From Streptococcus sanguinis (GTDB taxonomy: Bacteria; Bacillota; Bacilli; Lactobacillales; Streptococcaceae), in contig NZ_LS483364.1 in the NCBI RefSeq assembly GCF_900475275.1, positions 1,674,001-1,738,000 of the forward strand: a stretch of DNA of 64,000 bases. The letters run 5' to 3'. Position 1 is the stretch's first letter. Every line of letters begins with the position of its first letter. Under the pieces are notes generated by a model. The model was given only the letters and a program-made list of their open reading frames with translations. It made no database searches and was not told the DNA's origin. Below are positions 27,369 through 40,434 of this stretch, one piece after another. A program made the position numbers and the translations under genes.

Positions 27369-28154
27369 TCATTTACTAGCTAATAATTCAACGGTTAACT
27401 TATGTTTTCCATTCTTGGAAAGGCCATTTTCTCTTAAAACCTTAAATCTTCCAAATCGTCTAACGCTAATTAAGTCTTCAAGCCCGACCTGCTGGCTGGG
27501 ATTGTCATTAACAGCGTAGTTCATTTTCACATGCTTACCAGAAATCAGCTGAGCGGCCTGGCTCCTTGATAACTTAAAGGTACTGGCTACCAACTTGTCC
27601 AAGCGAAGACTAGATGCCAAAATTTCTCTGGTGACAGCCTGCTTCTGCTCTTTCAGCAGCTCCGCAAAGGAAACTTCCTTTAGTTTGACAGGCATCTTTG
27701 CAATTTTAGAGACATGATCAATAAAATACTGGGCCAGTCTCTTATCTACAAAGAGCTGAGCACGGTCTCCAACTACAAGAATATCGCCAAAGGTCCGTCT
27801 TTCAATCCCTAATTGATTGAGCAAGGTCCCCATAATCTGCGAATGACTGATTTTATAAAATTTGCTTGCATAGGAAATTTCCAGCAAGCTCAATTCAAAA
27901 TCATCCATATTCAGTTGGTAATAAGAAGGCGCCACAAGAACTCTTGCCAGTTCACTTGGAAAAAAATCCGTACTAGCAAAGACTTGCACATCATATTGCT
28001 TGCCAATATTCTTCAGGATTAAGACCTGATGGGGATTCAGAAAAGACGTTGTTTCAAAGGCATAGGTATCTTGAACCCGCTGAAGCAGCTCCAGACTCCT
28101 ATCAATAAACTCTCGATCCTCATGCGAAAAATGTTGATATAAATCTTTCATCAT
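27369..28154 (-). CDS. ylmH: S4-domain RNA-binding protein YlmH
   Basis: Protein of about 260 residues with an N-terminal region starting MMKDLYQHFSHEDREF and a C-terminal S4 domain (LRLDKLVASTFKLSRSQAAQLISGKHVKMN). Firmicute YlmH binds ribosomes and is linked to ribosome-quality control and division-cluster expression. I start it at the ATG at 28152-28154, which overlaps the ylmG stop by 4 bases (28151 is an equal alternative); the open frame runs further upstream into ylmG but that part looks non-coding. Confidence 0.92.
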   Translation of the reverse strand: MMKDLYQHFSHEDREFIDRSLELLQRVQDTYAFETTSFLNPHQVLILKNIGKQYDVQVFASTDFFPSELARVLVAPSYYQLNMDDFELSLLEISYASKFYKISHSQIMGTLLNQLGIERRTFGDILVVGDRAQLFVDKRLAQYFIDHVSKIAKMPVKLKEVSFAELLKEQKQAVTREILASSLRLDKLVASTFKLSRSQAAQLISGKHVKMNYAVNDNPSQQVGLEDLISVRRFGRFKVLRENGLSKNGKHKLTVELLASK

Positions 28155-28426
28155 AATAACATTAGTAAGACGCTTATTAAATAAAAGACCACACGATTTA
28201 AAAGGTTTAAAGCCAGAATTGCAACCCAAACGGTAAAGTCCAGCCCTGCAAACTGCAAGGGAAGACGGCGGAAAAGTTTTAAATACGGTTCTACAATTCG
28301 TGTTAGAAACTCTCCGAATTTGGTTTGATAGGCTCCTGGAAACCAAGATAGAAGTGCATAGACAATCAAGGCAATGCTATAAAGATCGAAAAGATTAGAG
28401 ATGGCACGAATTACAAAATATAACAT
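28151..28426 (-). CDS. ylmG: YggT family membrane protein YlmG
   Basis: A 91-residue integral membrane protein with two hydrophobic segments (LFDLYSIALIVYALLSWFPG and LDFTVWVAILALNLLNRVVFYL) around a cytoplasmic FLTRIVEPYLKLFRRLP loop, the YggT hallmark. It belongs to the conserved sepF-ylmG-ylmH-divIVA set and is thought to act in envelope or septum organisation. ATGA overlap with ylmH. Confidence 0.93.
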   Translation of the reverse strand: MLYFVIRAISNLFDLYSIALIVYALLSWFPGAYQTKFGEFLTRIVEPYLKLFRRLPLQFAGLDFTVWVAILALNLLNRVVFYLISVLLMLL

Positions 28427-28431
28427 ATCTC

Positions 28432-29019
28432 TTATCTACTGCGCTTCATATCAAAGTCGAATTCGCTGATTTCAACATCGTTTGGCAGGCGGATATCTTC
28501 CACATTTACCACTACATTAATCGGAGTCAGCAAATACATAGTGCTTGCAACTTTTTTCAAATTTCCAGCCAAGACATAACGCGCACCGTCTAGGTAGTCT
28601 AAACAGCGACGAGCCTGTACCTCAGTCATATACTGGAAGTCAATCAGGATGCTTTCATTGGCCAAAAGCAGGTCAACAATTTCAGTCGCTTCCTCATATC
28701 TCCTCGGATAACGAACATCAATCGTAATCTTCTCATCCGCATTTGCACGGTGCTGAGCCAATTCCTGCTGACGTGCATGCAGTCTGGTAATATTCTCTGT
28801 CGAAGATTTCTGTTGTGGCTGTGGTTTAGGCTGTGGCTTGGCCGCAGCAACCGGACGAGGAGCTGGCTTGCTCTCTCTGACTGGCTTAGACTGAACCAAC
28901 TCAGGCTTCTGTTTGGCAGGTACTGCTGGTCTACTAACCGTCTTCTCCTGAAGCTCAGTCTCATCTCCATCTTCTGTAAAATAATCTATAAATTTATCAA
29001 ATCTATCTTTTAATGACAT
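28432..29019 (-). CDS. sepF: Cell division protein SepF
   Basis: FtsZ-binding membrane-associated protein that forms rings and bundles FtsZ. The 195 residues comprise an N-terminal amphipathic start ([20 protein letters not shown]), a Pro/Lys/Gln-rich linker (~30-90), and the globular SepF domain ([20 protein letters not shown] to TPINVVV). Five bases separate it from ylmG. Normal for streptococci. Confidence 0.96.
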   Translation of the reverse strand: MSLKDRFDKFIDYFTEDGDETELQEKTVSRPAVPAKQKPELVQSKPVRESKPAPRPVAAAKPQPKPQPQQKSSTENITRLHARQQELAQHRANADEKITIDVRYPRRYEEATEIVDLLLANESILIDFQYMTEVQARRCLDYLDGARYVLAGNLKKVASTMYLLTPINVVVNVEDIRLPNDVEISEFDFDMKRSR

Positions 29020-29028
29020 ATTTCTTTC

Positions 29029-29700
29029 CTATTTAAAAAATGCTGTACCAATTCTGACATAGGTCGAGCCATGGGCAATTGCTTCTGGATAATCACGGCT
29101 CATTCCCATGCTTAACTCAGAAAAGGGCATATTATTTAACTGTTTCTTTTTTAGTTCTTTTTGTAGTTGCTGAGCCTTTTCAAAAATTTGATTCAGCTCC
29201 TCATGACTAGCTTCAAACGGAGCCATAGTCATCAATCCCACAATTTGAATGTTTTCTAATTTTTCAAGCTCAGGCAGGACAAGTTCTAGATCTTCAACCA
29301 AAAAGCCATGCTTGCTCTCTTCTTTAGAAATATTCACCTGCAGGAAACATTTAATCACATGTTGGGCTCGTTTGTCAATCTCCTTGGCCAATTTCACAGA
29401 ATCTAAAGCATGAAAGTAATCAACATAGTTAATCACATCCTTGACTTTTCTCCTCTGCAAACTGCCGATCAGGTGCCAGGTCAGATTCTCATCTTTCAGA
29501 GCACGGTACTTTTCTAGAAATTTATCTACCCGATTTTCTCCGATATGCTGAATACCTGTACGGACAAGCTCCTGAGTTGTTTCGCAGTCAACATATTTAG
29601 TGACTGCAATGATATTTACCGAATCATTCAAACGCTGGGCTTGCTCCGCCGCCTGAGCGACGGATTGAAAGACCAACTCTTTATTATTCTGCAAATTCAT
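29029..29700 (-). CDS. yggS: YggS family PLP homeostasis protein
   Basis: Pyridoxal-phosphate-binding protein that helps balance vitamin B6 and amino-acid pools. The 223 residues show the PLP lysine in IIAVTKYVD, the GENRVDKFLEKY and WHLIGSLQRRK segments, GLMTMAP, and SMGMSRDYPEAIAHGSTYVRIGTAFF. Located between ftsZ and sepF, as in most Firmicutes. Eight bases separate it from ftsZ. Confidence 0.95.
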   Translation of the reverse strand: MNLQNNKELVFQSVAQAAEQAQRLNDSVNIIAVTKYVDCETTQELVRTGIQHIGENRVDKFLEKYRALKDENLTWHLIGSLQRRKVKDVINYVDYFHALDSVKLAKEIDKRAQHVIKCFLQVNISKEESKHGFLVEDLELVLPELEKLENIQIVGLMTMAPFEASHEELNQIFEKAQQLQKELKKKQLNNMPFSELSMGMSRDYPEAIAHGSTYVRIGTAFFK

Positions 29701-29708
29701 GATCTAGA

Positions 29709-32361
<2,653 letters not shown>

Positions 32362-32482
32362 TACACCAGTCCTCTCTATCTTCCATGTTTCCGGTCTATA
32401 CTAATAACGCTAAAAATTAGAGTTATCCAAGCTTTATTATAACATAAAGAAAATGAAAATGTGCAGTTTTTCTACATATAAT

Positions 32483-33694
32483 TTAGCGATTTTCGTTATT
32501 TACCGGGTTTTCTGTCGAATTTTGCGGCTCTGCAGGTTCTTCTTCCGGACTTTCTGTCACCTGCTCAGCCGCTTGTTCTGTTGGCCGTCCCGTCGGTTCC
32601 TCTTCTGTTTTTTGCTTTTCTTCGTCAGAAGAAGACGACTCGTTTTGAGCTCCTTCAACATAACTAAAAATCCCTGCTTCCATATCTACAACACTAGGTA
32701 CACCCTCTTCCAGCTGCGATTGGATTCCCTTGTAATATGGCAGTTTTTTGGCAATATGCGAAATTGGTACCAAAATTTTATTGCCATCATGCATGGTCAG
32801 CGTAACCAAGTCCGGTGTCACCTTGCTTGGAGTCAGCTGAACTGTCTTAATATTTTTCTTAACCGAAGCCGGTACCTTTTCAATTTGAAGGGCAAATTCC
32901 TTAATCAATTTTTTATCTGAAAACTCTATCGAAATATGGGTTTCTGGCAAAGAATCTGCAGCAGTCGGGTCCGAAATAACCTGCCCATTTGTCAGAATAG
33001 GATAATACTGACCACCCTCATGCAGATAGGCCAGAACTCCGTACTCCTTGACCTTTACCTGAAAAGTAATCGGAAACTGATAAGCCATCTCCAGATTGTT
33101 AATCCAAGGACTAGATGCTTTCATATTGCGGATATGATTACCGCCATTGATAAAGGTTGTTAAAGTATAGTCCTTCTCATCAATCTTACTGCTTTTGAGC
33201 AGGTCTTCCTGACTGACCATTTGATTCCCTGAAAATTTGATTGTCTTCATGGTTGCTAGTGGCGTCAAAAAATAAACTGACAGGAGAAAAATCAAGCCAC
33301 TGCCTAGCAAAACCGGCAGCGCTCGATAAATATGAATCCTCGAGATATGAACCTTGGCAGCTTCTTTTTCTGCCTTTTTCTGAAGTTTCTCCAGTTTTTT
33401 GCGCTCTTTCTCGCTCAATTCAGTCTCTAGCTCAGCTTCAGTTGAGTCTTCTTCCAAATATTCTGTTTCTTCCTCTTCATAAGATGAGTCATCTTCTTCC
33501 GTCTCTTCAGCTATTTCTCCGCCTTCGATTGAGTCTTCAGCTTCAGCTTCTTTTGCTTCCTCTTCTTCCAGCTCCTTTTGTTTGCTGGCCTCTTCCTGAG
33601 CCTTCTTTTCAAGATATTCTTTGTTGCGTTTCTGCCATTCAGAGAGGGGCTCACTTACCTCTTCCTTTGGCTCATCGTGGTTTTTCTTGCTCAT
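32483..33694 (-). CDS. divIB: Cell division protein DivIB/FtsQ
   Basis: Bitopic septal protein of the FtsL-DivIC-DivIB complex. Order in 403 residues: a long cytoplasmic N-terminus very rich in Glu and Lys (~1-125), a single transmembrane helix (~129-150, [21 protein letters not shown]), a POTRA domain ([19 protein letters not shown]), the FtsQ/DivIB beta domain, and a low-complexity extracellular tail rich in Ser, Glu and Pro. The start overlaps murG's stop by 4 bases. The acidic tract is longer than in Bacillus but usual in streptococci. Confidence 0.94.
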   Translation of the reverse strand: MSKKNHDEPKEEVSEPLSEWQKRNKEYLEKKAQEEASKQKELEEEEAKEAEAEDSIEGGEIAEETEEDDSSYEEEETEYLEEDSTEAELETELSEKERKKLEKLQKKAEKEAAKVHISRIHIYRALPVLLGSGLIFLLSVYFLTPLATMKTIKFSGNQMVSQEDLLKSSKIDEKDYTLTTFINGGNHIRNMKASSPWINNLEMAYQFPITFQVKVKEYGVLAYLHEGGQYYPILTNGQVISDPTAADSLPETHISIEFSDKKLIKEFALQIEKVPASVKKNIKTVQLTPSKVTPDLVTLTMHDGNKILVPISHIAKKLPYYKGIQSQLEEGVPSVVDMEAGIFSYVEGAQNESSSSDEEKQKTEEEPTGRPTEQAAEQVTESPEEEPAEPQNSTENPVNNENR

Positions 33695-34761
33695 TTCTTT
33701 CCTTTGTCAATATCCGCCTTCAATAAAGCATAAAATTCATCTACAGACTTGATTTCCTGAGAATTTTTCATAGCTTGATGATAAGAAGCTTGGTTAGCCA
33801 AAAGGTCATCAAGGGCTGTCTGTAAATTGCTCATATCCAGCTGTTCCTCTGCCAATTGCTTGGCATATCCCTTTTTCACAAAATAATCGGCATTTTCAAT
33901 CTGATCGCCGCGGCTGGCTTCGCGTCCCAGAGGAACGATAATATGCAGCTTGGCCATGGCCAAGAGCTCAAAGATTGTATTGGAACCGCCGCGTGTCACC
34001 ACTACATCTGCCAAGTCCATCAAAGGCTGGTAGAGGTTGGTTACATAGGCTCTGCGAAAGAGACGGTCAGACAGAACATCCAAACTCTCATCACCAGTCA
34101 GATTGATGATATTATAACGCTCGGTCAGCGCAGCTTGATTTTTGCTGACAAAGTCATTAAAGACCTTAGCACCAGCAGAACCACCGACAAAAAGCAGGGT
34201 GGGCAGCTCTTTATCAAAATACTGACGGATTTCTTCTAACTCCTGCGGTAGGACTGACTCTTGACTGCCGACCTTGGTTACAGCTCCGACATGCTCAATC
34301 TTGGTCAGACTGGAACTTTGCTCAAAGGTCGCATACATCTTGGTCGCACACTTATAAGCAATTTTATTGGCCAAGCCAATGGATAGATCTGATTCATGAA
34401 CATAGACGGGCACTCCGGAGAGTCGTGCTGCAATCACGGGCGGAACGGATACAAAGCCTCCCTTAGAAAAGAGCGCCTGCGGCCGCACCTTGAGCATGAT
34501 GCCCAGCGACTGGAAAATCCCCCAGACGACCTTAAAGCCATCCAACAGATTCTGCCAAGAAAAGTAGCGGCGAAGCTTACCCGTAGCTACCGAATGGAAG
34601 GTCACGTCCAATCCTGACTTATGGATTTCCTGATACTCAATACCATGCTTATCACCAATATAGTGGACCTGCCAGCCTTCTTTGATAAATTTCGGAATCA
34701 GGAGAAGGTTGAGAGTTACATGCCCAACCGTTCCTCCGCCTGTAAATACAATCTTTTTCAT
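33691..34761 (-). CDS. murG: UDP-GlcNAc:lipid II precursor GlcNAc transferase MurG
   Basis: Peripheral membrane glycosyltransferase converting lipid I to lipid II. The 356 residues carry [13 protein letters not shown] (N-terminal glycine-rich loop), [14 protein letters not shown], the second-domain [13 protein letters not shown], and the UDP-GlcNAc-binding [13 protein letters not shown]. One base separates it from murD, and it overlaps divIB. Full length. Confidence 0.97.
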   Translation of the reverse strand: MKKIVFTGGGTVGHVTLNLLLIPKFIKEGWQVHYIGDKHGIEYQEIHKSGLDVTFHSVATGKLRRYFSWQNLLDGFKVVWGIFQSLGIMLKVRPQALFSKGGFVSVPPVIAARLSGVPVYVHESDLSIGLANKIAYKCATKMYATFEQSSSLTKIEHVGAVTKVGSQESVLPQELEEIRQYFDKELPTLLFVGGSAGAKVFNDFVSKNQAALTERYNIINLTGDESLDVLSDRLFRRAYVTNLYQPLMDLADVVVTRGGSNTIFELLAMAKLHIIVPLGREASRGDQIENADYFVKKGYAKQLAEEQLDMSNLQTALDDLLANQASYHQAMKNSQEIKSVDEFYALLKADIDKGKK

Positions 34762-34762
34762 T

Positions 34763-36115
34763 TTAACCTTTTAATTCTTCAAATGCAGCGAGAAACTCAT
34801 CGCCACGGACTTCAAAATTACTATACATATCCCAGCTGGCATTGGCAGGACTAAGCAAGACAATGTCTCCTGGCTCCGCTTGAGCAAAGGCCTTATGAGC
34901 CGCATCCCGGACATCAGTCGCATCCAGATAAGAAACACCAGCCTGATCAGCCGCCCTCTTTACACGCGCAGCTGATTGTCCTAAGATAACCATTTTCTTA
35001 AGACCTTTGAGGTCAGGCACTAACTCGTCAAATTCATTGCCACGATCCAAGCCACCTGCAATCAGAATCACCTTGCTATTGTCAAAACCAGATAGGGCTT
35101 TCTGGGTTGCCAAGATATTGGTAGACTTGCTGTCATTGTAAAAGGCAACCTCATTGACCTGCCCCACATACTGGAGGCGGTGCTTAACACCACCAAAAGC
35201 AGACAAGACTTCTTTGATCGTCTGATTGTCAATGCCACGCAGCTTGGCCACAGCAATCGTAGCCAGAGCATTTTCGACATTATGACTGCCAGGAACGCCG
35301 ATTTCAGCCGCCTGCATAATCGCTTCTCCACGGAAGGTCAAGACATCACCCTCTAAATAGGCACCATCCACCTTTTCAGTCGTTGAAAAAGGCACAACAG
35401 CTGCCTGAGTTTGGCTAGCCATTTCCTTGGCCCAGTCCTGATTGAAATTCAAAACCAGATAATCATCAGCTGTCATGTTTTTCTGGATATTCCACTTGGC
35501 TGCTGCATATTCCTCAACAGATCCGTGATAATCCAAATGAGTCGGCATGAGGTTGGTAATAACAGCTATTTGTGGATGAAAAGCCTCAATCCCCATCAAT
35601 TGGAAAGAAGACAATTCCATGACCAGCGTATCTTTGCTGCTGGCTGTTTGGGCTACCTGACTAGCAGGAAAGCCAATATTACCAGACAACAAACCGTTTT
35701 GACCGCCAGCCGTCAAGACTTGCGCAATCATGGTTGTGGTCGTCGTCTTACCATTTGAACCCGTAATACCAATAATCGGTGCTTCTGAAATTAGATAAGC
35801 CAACTCTACTTCAGTGATAACAGGAATCTTCTTTTCAAGAGCTCGAACGACCATGGCATTGTCATAAGGAATACCCGGATTTTTCACCATCAATTCAAAG
35901 TCTTCGTCCAATAACTCCAAAGGATGGCCTCCTGTCACCACTTTTATACCTTCTTCTAGCAAGGATTGAGCAGCAGGATTTTCCTCGAAAGGTTTACCGT
36001 CGTTAACTGTCACGATAGCTCCTAATTTATCTAAAAGGCGAGCAGCTGACTCACCCGACTTGGCCAATCCTAGGACCAAGACCTTCTTATTGGCAAAATT
36101 TGCTATATTTTTCAT
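34763..36115 (-). CDS. murD: UDP-N-acetylmuramoylalanine--D-glutamate ligase
   Basis: Adds D-Glu to UDP-MurNAc-L-Ala in peptidoglycan precursor synthesis. It shows [17 protein letters not shown], the ATP loop [28 protein letters not shown], the [22 protein letters not shown] segment and the C-terminal [13 protein letters not shown] choose the ATG at 36113-36115 ([12 protein letters not shown]), giving 450 residues, because GAGG lies upstream and the start matches relatives. First gene of murD-murG-divIB; an upstream terminator at 36280-36330 isolates it. Confidence 0.96.
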   Translation of the reverse strand: MKNIANFANKKVLVLGLAKSGESAARLLDKLGAIVTVNDGKPFEENPAAQSLLEEGIKVVTGGHPLELLDEDFELMVKNPGIPYDNAMVVRALEKKIPVITEVELAYLISEAPIIGITGSNGKTTTTTMIAQVLTAGGQNGLLSGNIGFPASQVAQTASSKDTLVMELSSFQLMGIEAFHPQIAVITNLMPTHLDYHGSVEEYAAAKWNIQKNMTADDYLVLNFNQDWAKEMASQTQAAVVPFSTTEKVDGAYLEGDVLTFRGEAIMQAAEIGVPGSHNVENALATIAVAKLRGIDNQTIKEVLSAFGGVKHRLQYVGQVNEVAFYNDSKSTNILATQKALSGFDNSKVILIAGGLDRGNEFDELVPDLKGLKKMVILGQSAARVKRAADQAGVSYLDATDVRDAAHKAFAQAEPGDIVLLSPANASWDMYSNFEVRGDEFLAAFEELKG

Positions 36116-36279
36116 AAGCAACCTCTTCCATTCATACTTCATTCTATTTTACCTTTTTTTTTGAAAATAAAAAAGACATAGGAGTCTTTTATTTTCGACT
36201 GTAAGCAAGTTTTGAAAAAAATGATATGTTTTCATCTATTTGAAATATTTTGTAACATAAACCTATTGTTTTTGTAAAG

Positions 36280-36330
36280 AAAAAGAGCAAAAACTCAAAA
36301 AGTCTGTCCGACTTTCTAAGTTTTTGCTCA
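36280..36330 (-). terminator. Terminator of the DUF3165 gene
   Basis: GAGCAAAAACT and AGTTTTTGCTC form a long stem with an internal AGTC/GACT continuation and a small loop, followed by TTTTT on the minus strand. Confidence 0.9.
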
Positions 36331-36334
36331 TTTA

Positions 36335-36604
36335 TTATTCTTCATCAAAATTCTTTTTTGATTTCTTTGGCGGCTTTAGACGGTTAATGTCCCGCAAAGC
36401 CAAGACGGTCACTACGGATAGGCCGAAACCTACAAAATATTCAGCTGGCAACTGGAAAATTTTAAAAATGCCTAAGCCAAATAAGATAATTAAGGCTACA
36501 ATCAGTAGCACCATAGTCACTGCATTAACAGTCCCTTTAATACTGGATGGAACAGCAAAAATGTAGAAAAAGAGGATTAAAATCCCAATGATAAGATAAA
36601 CCAT
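36335..36604 (-). CDS. DUF3165 family small membrane protein
   Basis: An 89-residue protein with two or three hydrophobic segments (YLIIGILILFFYIFAVP, VTMVLLIVALIILFGLG and a weaker YFVGFGLSVVTVLAL), ending in a basic/acidic tail PPKKSKKNFDEE. It matches the streptococcal DUF3165 family, regularly found beside typA and murD. It follows typA by 23 bases and ends at a strong terminator, so it is probably cotranscribed with typA. Function unknown. Confidence 0.85.
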   Translation of the reverse strand: MVYLIIGILILFFYIFAVPSSIKGTVNAVTMVLLIVALIILFGLGIFKIFQLPAEYFVGFGLSVVTVLALRDINRLKPPKKSKKNFDEE

Positions 36605-36627
36605 CTTGCTGCTCCTTTCCCTTTTGC

Positions 36628-38475
36628 TTATTCAGCTGCAGCTGATTTTTTCTTTTTATTGGCTTTTTCGCGTTCTTGTTTGTTCAAAATTTGCTTACGC
36701 AGACGAATAGATTCTGGCGTTACTTCCATGTACTCATCGTCGTTCAAGAATTCCAAAGATTCCTCCAAGGTCAAGATACGAGGTGTCTTGATAACTGCTG
36801 TCTGGTCCTTGGTTGCAGAACGAACGTTAGTCATCTGTTTAGCTTTGGTGATATTAACAGTCAAGTCATTTTCACGAGAGTTTTCACCGATGATCATTCC
36901 TTCGTAAACCTCAGTACCTGGGTTGACAAAAATAGTTCCGCGCTCTTCGATAGACATGATAGAGTAGGTCGTTGCCTTACCAGCATCGATGGAAACAAGC
37001 GCACCACGGTGACGTCCACCAATTTCACCTGGAATCAATGGCAAGTATTGGTCGAAGGTATGGTTCATGATACCGTAACCACGAGTCATGGATAAGAACT
37101 CAGTTGAGTAACCAATCAAACCACGCGCTGGAACGAGGAAGACCAAACGAGTTTGACCATTACCAGTTGAAATCATATCCAACATTTCGCCCTTACGTTC
37201 AGAAAGGCTTTGGATAACAGATCCTTGGTATTCTTCTGGAGTATCAATTTGGACACGCTCAAATGGCTCGCACTTAACGCCATCGATTTCTTTCACGATA
37301 ACTTCTGGACGAGATACTTGCAGCTCATATCCCTCACGACGCATGGTTTCGATTAGGATTGACAAGTGTAATTCGCCACGACCTGAAACTGTCCACTTGT
37401 CTGGTGAATCTGTTGGGTCAACACGAAGGGATACGTCTGTTTGCAGTTCGGCCTGCAAGCGTTCTTCAACCTTACGAGAAGTTACCCATTTCCCTTCGCG
37501 GCCAGCAAATGGTGAGTTGTTTACCAAGAAGGTCATTTGAAGCGTTGGCTCATCGATGTGAAGGATTGGAAGAGGCTCAATGGCATCTGTCGGTGTAATC
37601 GTCTCACCGACAAAGATATCTTCCATGCCTGATACCGCAATCAAGTCACCCGCTTTGGCTTCTTGGATTTCACGACGTTCCAAGCCAAAGAAACCAAAGA
37701 GTTTTGTGACACGGAAGTTCTTCGTTGTACCGTCTAGTTTAGACAGAGTAACTTGGTCCCCAACCTTAACAGTCCCTCGGAAGACACGTCCGATACCGAT
37801 ACGGCCAACGAAGTCATTGTAGTCCAAGAGTGAGACTTGAAACTGCAAAGGCTCATCTGAGTTGTCCACTGGCGCTGGGATATGGTCGATGATAGTATCA
37901 AAGATTGGTGCCATTGTTTTTTCTTGATCAGCTGGATCATCAGAAAGTGAAGATGTTCCGTTGATAGCTGAAGCATAAACAACTGGGAAATCAAGCTGGT
38001 CATCATCTGCACCAAGCTCAATGAAGAGTTCCAATACTTCGTCCACTACTTCTGCTGGACGAGCTGATGGTTTGTCAATTTTGTTGACAACAACGATTGG
38101 GACAAGATTCTGTTCAAGGGCTTTTTTCAATACGAAACGAGTTTGTGGCATGGTTCCTTCGTAGGCATCTACCACCAAAACAACACCGTCAACCATTTTC
38201 ATGATACGCTCAACTTCTCCACCAAAGTCCGCGTGTCCTGGTGTATCCATGATGTTGATACGAGTCCCGTTGTAAGCAACGGCTGTATTTTTAGCAAGGA
38301 TCGTAATACCGCGCTCTTTTTCGATATCGTTTGAGTCCATAGCACGCTCTGCCAACTCTGTACGAGCATCAAGAGTTTCAGACTGCTTCAATAATTCGTC
38401 AACGAGGGTTGTTTTCCCATGGTCAACGTGGGCGATAATCGCAATGTTACGGATATCTTCTCTTAATTTTGTCAT
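36628..38475 (-). CDS. typA: Translational GTPase TypA/BipA
   Basis: Ribosome-associated GTPase needed under stress and cold. The 615 residues show G1 [11 protein letters not shown]3 [15 protein letters not shown]4 [11 protein letters not shown]5-like [10 protein letters not shown], then the EF-G-like domains and the BipA-specific C-terminus. I start at the ATG at 38473-38475 ([13 protein letters not shown]) with GAGGAAA upstream; the open frame extends 79 codons further but that stretch looks like non-coding leader. Confidence 0.97.
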   Translation of the reverse strand: MTKLREDIRNIAIIAHVDHGKTTLVDELLKQSETLDARTELAERAMDSNDIEKERGITILAKNTAVAYNGTRINIMDTPGHADFGGEVERIMKMVDGVVLVVDAYEGTMPQTRFVLKKALEQNLVPIVVVNKIDKPSARPAEVVDEVLELFIELGADDDQLDFPVVYASAINGTSSLSDDPADQEKTMAPIFDTIIDHIPAPVDNSDEPLQFQVSLLDYNDFVGRIGIGRVFRGTVKVGDQVTLSKLDGTTKNFRVTKLFGFFGLERREIQEAKAGDLIAVSGMEDIFVGETITPTDAIEPLPILHIDEPTLQMTFLVNNSPFAGREGKWVTSRKVEERLQAELQTDVSLRVDPTDSPDKWTVSGRGELHLSILIETMRREGYELQVSRPEVIVKEIDGVKCEPFERVQIDTPEEYQGSVIQSLSERKGEMLDMISTGNGQTRLVFLVPARGLIGYSTEFLSMTRGYGIMNHTFDQYLPLIPGEIGGRHRGALVSIDAGKATTYSIMSIEERGTIFVNPGTEVYEGMIIGENSRENDLTVNITKAKQMTNVRSATKDQTAVIKTPRILTLEESLEFLNDDEYMEVTPESIRLRKQILNKQEREKANKKKKSAAAE

Positions 38476-38655
38476 GATTTCCTCTGAATTTTTAAATTTT
38501 ATTTCTAACTGAACAATTATACCACAGACGCAGGCAAAAAACACGGCTTTGATAAGTGTAAATGTTTTCATTAAAAAATATGGGAGCTGCATGAGTATTT
38601 GCATTTCCCATCCTGAAAATTTATGATATGATTTAGAAAAAAACAAGGAAAACAG

Positions 38656-39381
38656 ATGCGCCTCGACCAACTGCTGGCTGCCAATCATATCAGCCGAAAA
38701 AAGATGAAACAAAACCTTTTACAAAGACAGATTTTAGTGGATGGTAAACCCGCCTGCAAACTCAGCCAAAATGTTGATACCGGCTTACAGCAGATTACTT
38801 TTCAAGGAAAGCAGGTCAGCTGCCCTGCCCACCGTTACTACATGCTGAATAAACCCGCAGGTGCAGTCACTGCCAATCGCGACGCTGAAAAATTGACCGT
38901 TCTGGATTTGCTGGATAAGGAGATAGAGAAAGAAAATCTTTACTCTATTGGACGGCTGGATAGAGATACTGAGGGGCTTCTTCTGATTACCGATAATGGC
39001 CCTCTGGGATTTCAGCTGCTGCACCCTCAATACCACGTTGAAAAAACTTACTATGTAGAAGTCAATGGACCTTTAACTCCTAACGACAGTTCTTCCTTTC
39101 AAGAGGGCATTCGTTTTTTAGACGGTACCATCTGTCAGCCCGCCCAGCTCTCTATCCTCTCCAGCAGCTCCAGTCTGAGCCGTGCTACCGTCAAGATTTC
39201 TGAGGGGAAATTCCACCAGATTAAAAAGATGTTTCTGGCAGTTGGTGTCAAGGTCATTTATCTCAAGCGGATTCAATTCGGAGATTTTACATTAGACCCA
39301 GATCTAGCAAAAGGCGATTACCGTGCTTTGAACCAAGAAGAATTAGAGATCATTAAAGAATATTTAGAGAAAAGTCGGTAA
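38656..39381 (+). CDS. RsuA-family 16S rRNA pseudouridine synthase
   Basis: The 241-residue protein has an N-terminal S4 domain (MRLDQLLAANHISRKKMKQNL), the HRYYMLNKPAGAVTA segment, the catalytic motif SIGRLDRDTEGLLLIT with its essential aspartate, and KISEGKFHQIKKMF near the end. It fits RsuA, which modifies U516 of 16S rRNA; the related RluB/RluF group is less likely. Divergent from typA and ended by a bidirectional terminator. Confidence 0.92.
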   Translation: MRLDQLLAANHISRKKMKQNLLQRQILVDGKPACKLSQNVDTGLQQITFQGKQVSCPAHRYYMLNKPAGAVTANRDAEKLTVLDLLDKEIEKENLYSIGRLDRDTEGLLLITDNGPLGFQLLHPQYHVEKTYYVEVNGPLTPNDSSSFQEGIRFLDGTICQPAQLSILSSSSSLSRATVKISEGKFHQIKKMFLAVGVKVIYLKRIQFGDFTLDPDLAKGDYRALNQEELEIIKEYLEKSR

Positions 39382-39416
39382 AACAAAAAAGCTTTAAATA
39401 ATAAAGCTTTTTTGTT
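39382..39416. terminator. Bidirectional terminator between the RsuA-family and DUF4190 genes
   Basis: AACAAAAAAGCTTTA and TAAAGCTTTTTTGTT form a perfect inverted repeat serving the convergent genes. Confidence 0.88.
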
Positions 39417-39654
39417 AGTAGCCTGCTCCATTCATAAGTACCATAACATTTAGAATCCAAACAATTACGGAAATTACAATCCCTACGATACCCAGAATTT
39501 TTTCTGTTTTATAGTCTAATTTAGACTCTTTTTGGTGTGAATTAGCCAACACCAAACCGATAATACCCAAAATAAGACCTACCAATGGAATGAAAAAACC
39601 AAAGATGATAGATAGGATACCTAAAACAAGTGAAGATTTTTTCTTTTCTTGCAT
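39415..39654 (-). CDS. DUF4190-like small membrane protein
   Basis: A 79-residue protein with two hydrophobic hairpins (SLVLGILSIIFGFFIPLVGLILGIIGLVLA and ILGIVGIVISVIVWILNVMVLM) joined by a charged loop. The repeated LGI-(I/V)-G pattern fits DUF4190. AGGAG-like sequence lies before the ATG. Monocistronic. Function unknown. Confidence 0.78.
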   Translation of the reverse strand: MQEKKKSSLVLGILSIIFGFFIPLVGLILGIIGLVLANSHQKESKLDYKTEKILGIVGIVISVIVWILNVMVLMNGAGY

Positions 39655-39743
39655 GTTCTAAAAACTCCTTAAAATTAATATTAATTTATTATAACATAAG
39701 AAACTGGCTTTGTATATATAATGCGACAAATTTTTGATTTATG

Positions 39744-40124
39744 TTAACTAGCCTTCACCTTGCCATTCCAAGAATCCAACCCATAAGAAAGAATATAGAT
39801 TTCTTTAAATCCTTGTTTTTTCAGATACAGAGCCGCATTGGTTACGCGCTGACCACGACTATTTTCATAGAGGAGAACAGCCTTGTCCTTGCGAAGTGCA
39901 CCGACACTTTCCTTGAGCTGCTGAGATGGAATATTGCGAGCGCCTAAGATATGCTTCCGGTGAAAATCAGATGGATCCCGCAGATCAACCAACTGCCCTT
40001 GGCGAATCAAGTCTTCAAATTCTCCGTTATCCACGATTTTTGCCGCCTGACGAAGGCGTAGATAATTAAAGCCCATCCAGCCAATTATTCCCAAAAGTAC
40101 CGCCCACAAAATCCAAATTGTCAT
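39744..40124 (-). CDS. Membrane-anchored rhodanese-like protein, probably without sulfurtransferase activity
   Basis: A 126-residue protein with one N-terminal transmembrane helix (~3-20) and a rhodanese fold (GQLVDLRDPSDFHRKHILGARNIPS; VTNAALYLKKQGFKEIYIL). At the active-site loop, where active enzymes have a cysteine, the sequence reads LLYENSRGQRV, so no catalytic cysteine is present. It may bind rather than transfer sulfur. It follows the YqgQ gene after one base, so the two are cotranscribed. Confidence 0.88.
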   Translation of the reverse strand: MTIWILWAVLLGIIGWMGFNYLRLRQAAKIVDNGEFEDLIRQGQLVDLRDPSDFHRKHILGARNIPSQQLKESVGALRKDKAVLLYENSRGQRVTNAALYLKKQGFKEIYILSYGLDSWNGKVKAS

Positions 40125-40125
40125 C

Positions 40126-40344
40126 TCAAGTCTCCTTTTTCTTTTCTAAATATTCTAACTCTAAGCGATGTTCTCGGCGCAAGACTGCCTCTGCCTCAAA
40201 ATAAGCTAGCTTATCCATTAGACCAGCATCATAAATTCTCTTCAGCTCGATTTTCATCATCTCAATATCGTAAAGGCGCTTGCCCATATAGATAATGATT
40301 CCGAAACTTTTAAGAAATTGCTGAACATCATACAGGGTTTTCAT
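40126..40344 (-). CDS. YqgQ family protein
   Basis: A 72-residue conserved Firmicute protein (DUF910/YqgQ). It has the signature LYDVQQFLKSFGIIIYMGKRLYDIEMMK and the helical LMDKLAYFEAEAVLRREH stretch. YqgQ of Bacillus folds as a small three-helix protein and may bind nucleic acid. The rhodanese-like gene follows directly. Function unknown. Confidence 0.88.
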   Translation of the reverse strand: MKTLYDVQQFLKSFGIIIYMGKRLYDIEMMKIELKRIYDAGLMDKLAYFEAEAVLRREHRLELEYLEKKKET

Positions 40345-40384
40345 GAGCTATATTTTATCAGATTTTCCAGCGCTTTTCAAGATG

Positions 40385-40417
40385 AAAAAACAGAAAGGAA
40401 AGCCTGTTCCCTTTCTG
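40385..40417 (-). terminator. Terminator of dpr
   Basis: CAGAAAGG and CCTTTCTG form a stem around an 11-base loop and are followed by TTTTTT on the minus strand. Confidence 0.8.
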
Positions 40418-40434
40418 CTTCGCATGGATCATTT

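Noticed and set aside
27369..28346. A 325-residue form of YlmH starting inside ylmG
   Set aside because: The first 64 residues overlap ylmG in another frame and look non-coding; the conserved protein begins MMKDLYQHF at 28154.
36628..38712. A 694-residue TypA with a long N-terminal extension
   Set aside because: The extra 79 codons lie in a non-coding leader; the family starts at [13 protein letters not shown] with a good ribosome site.
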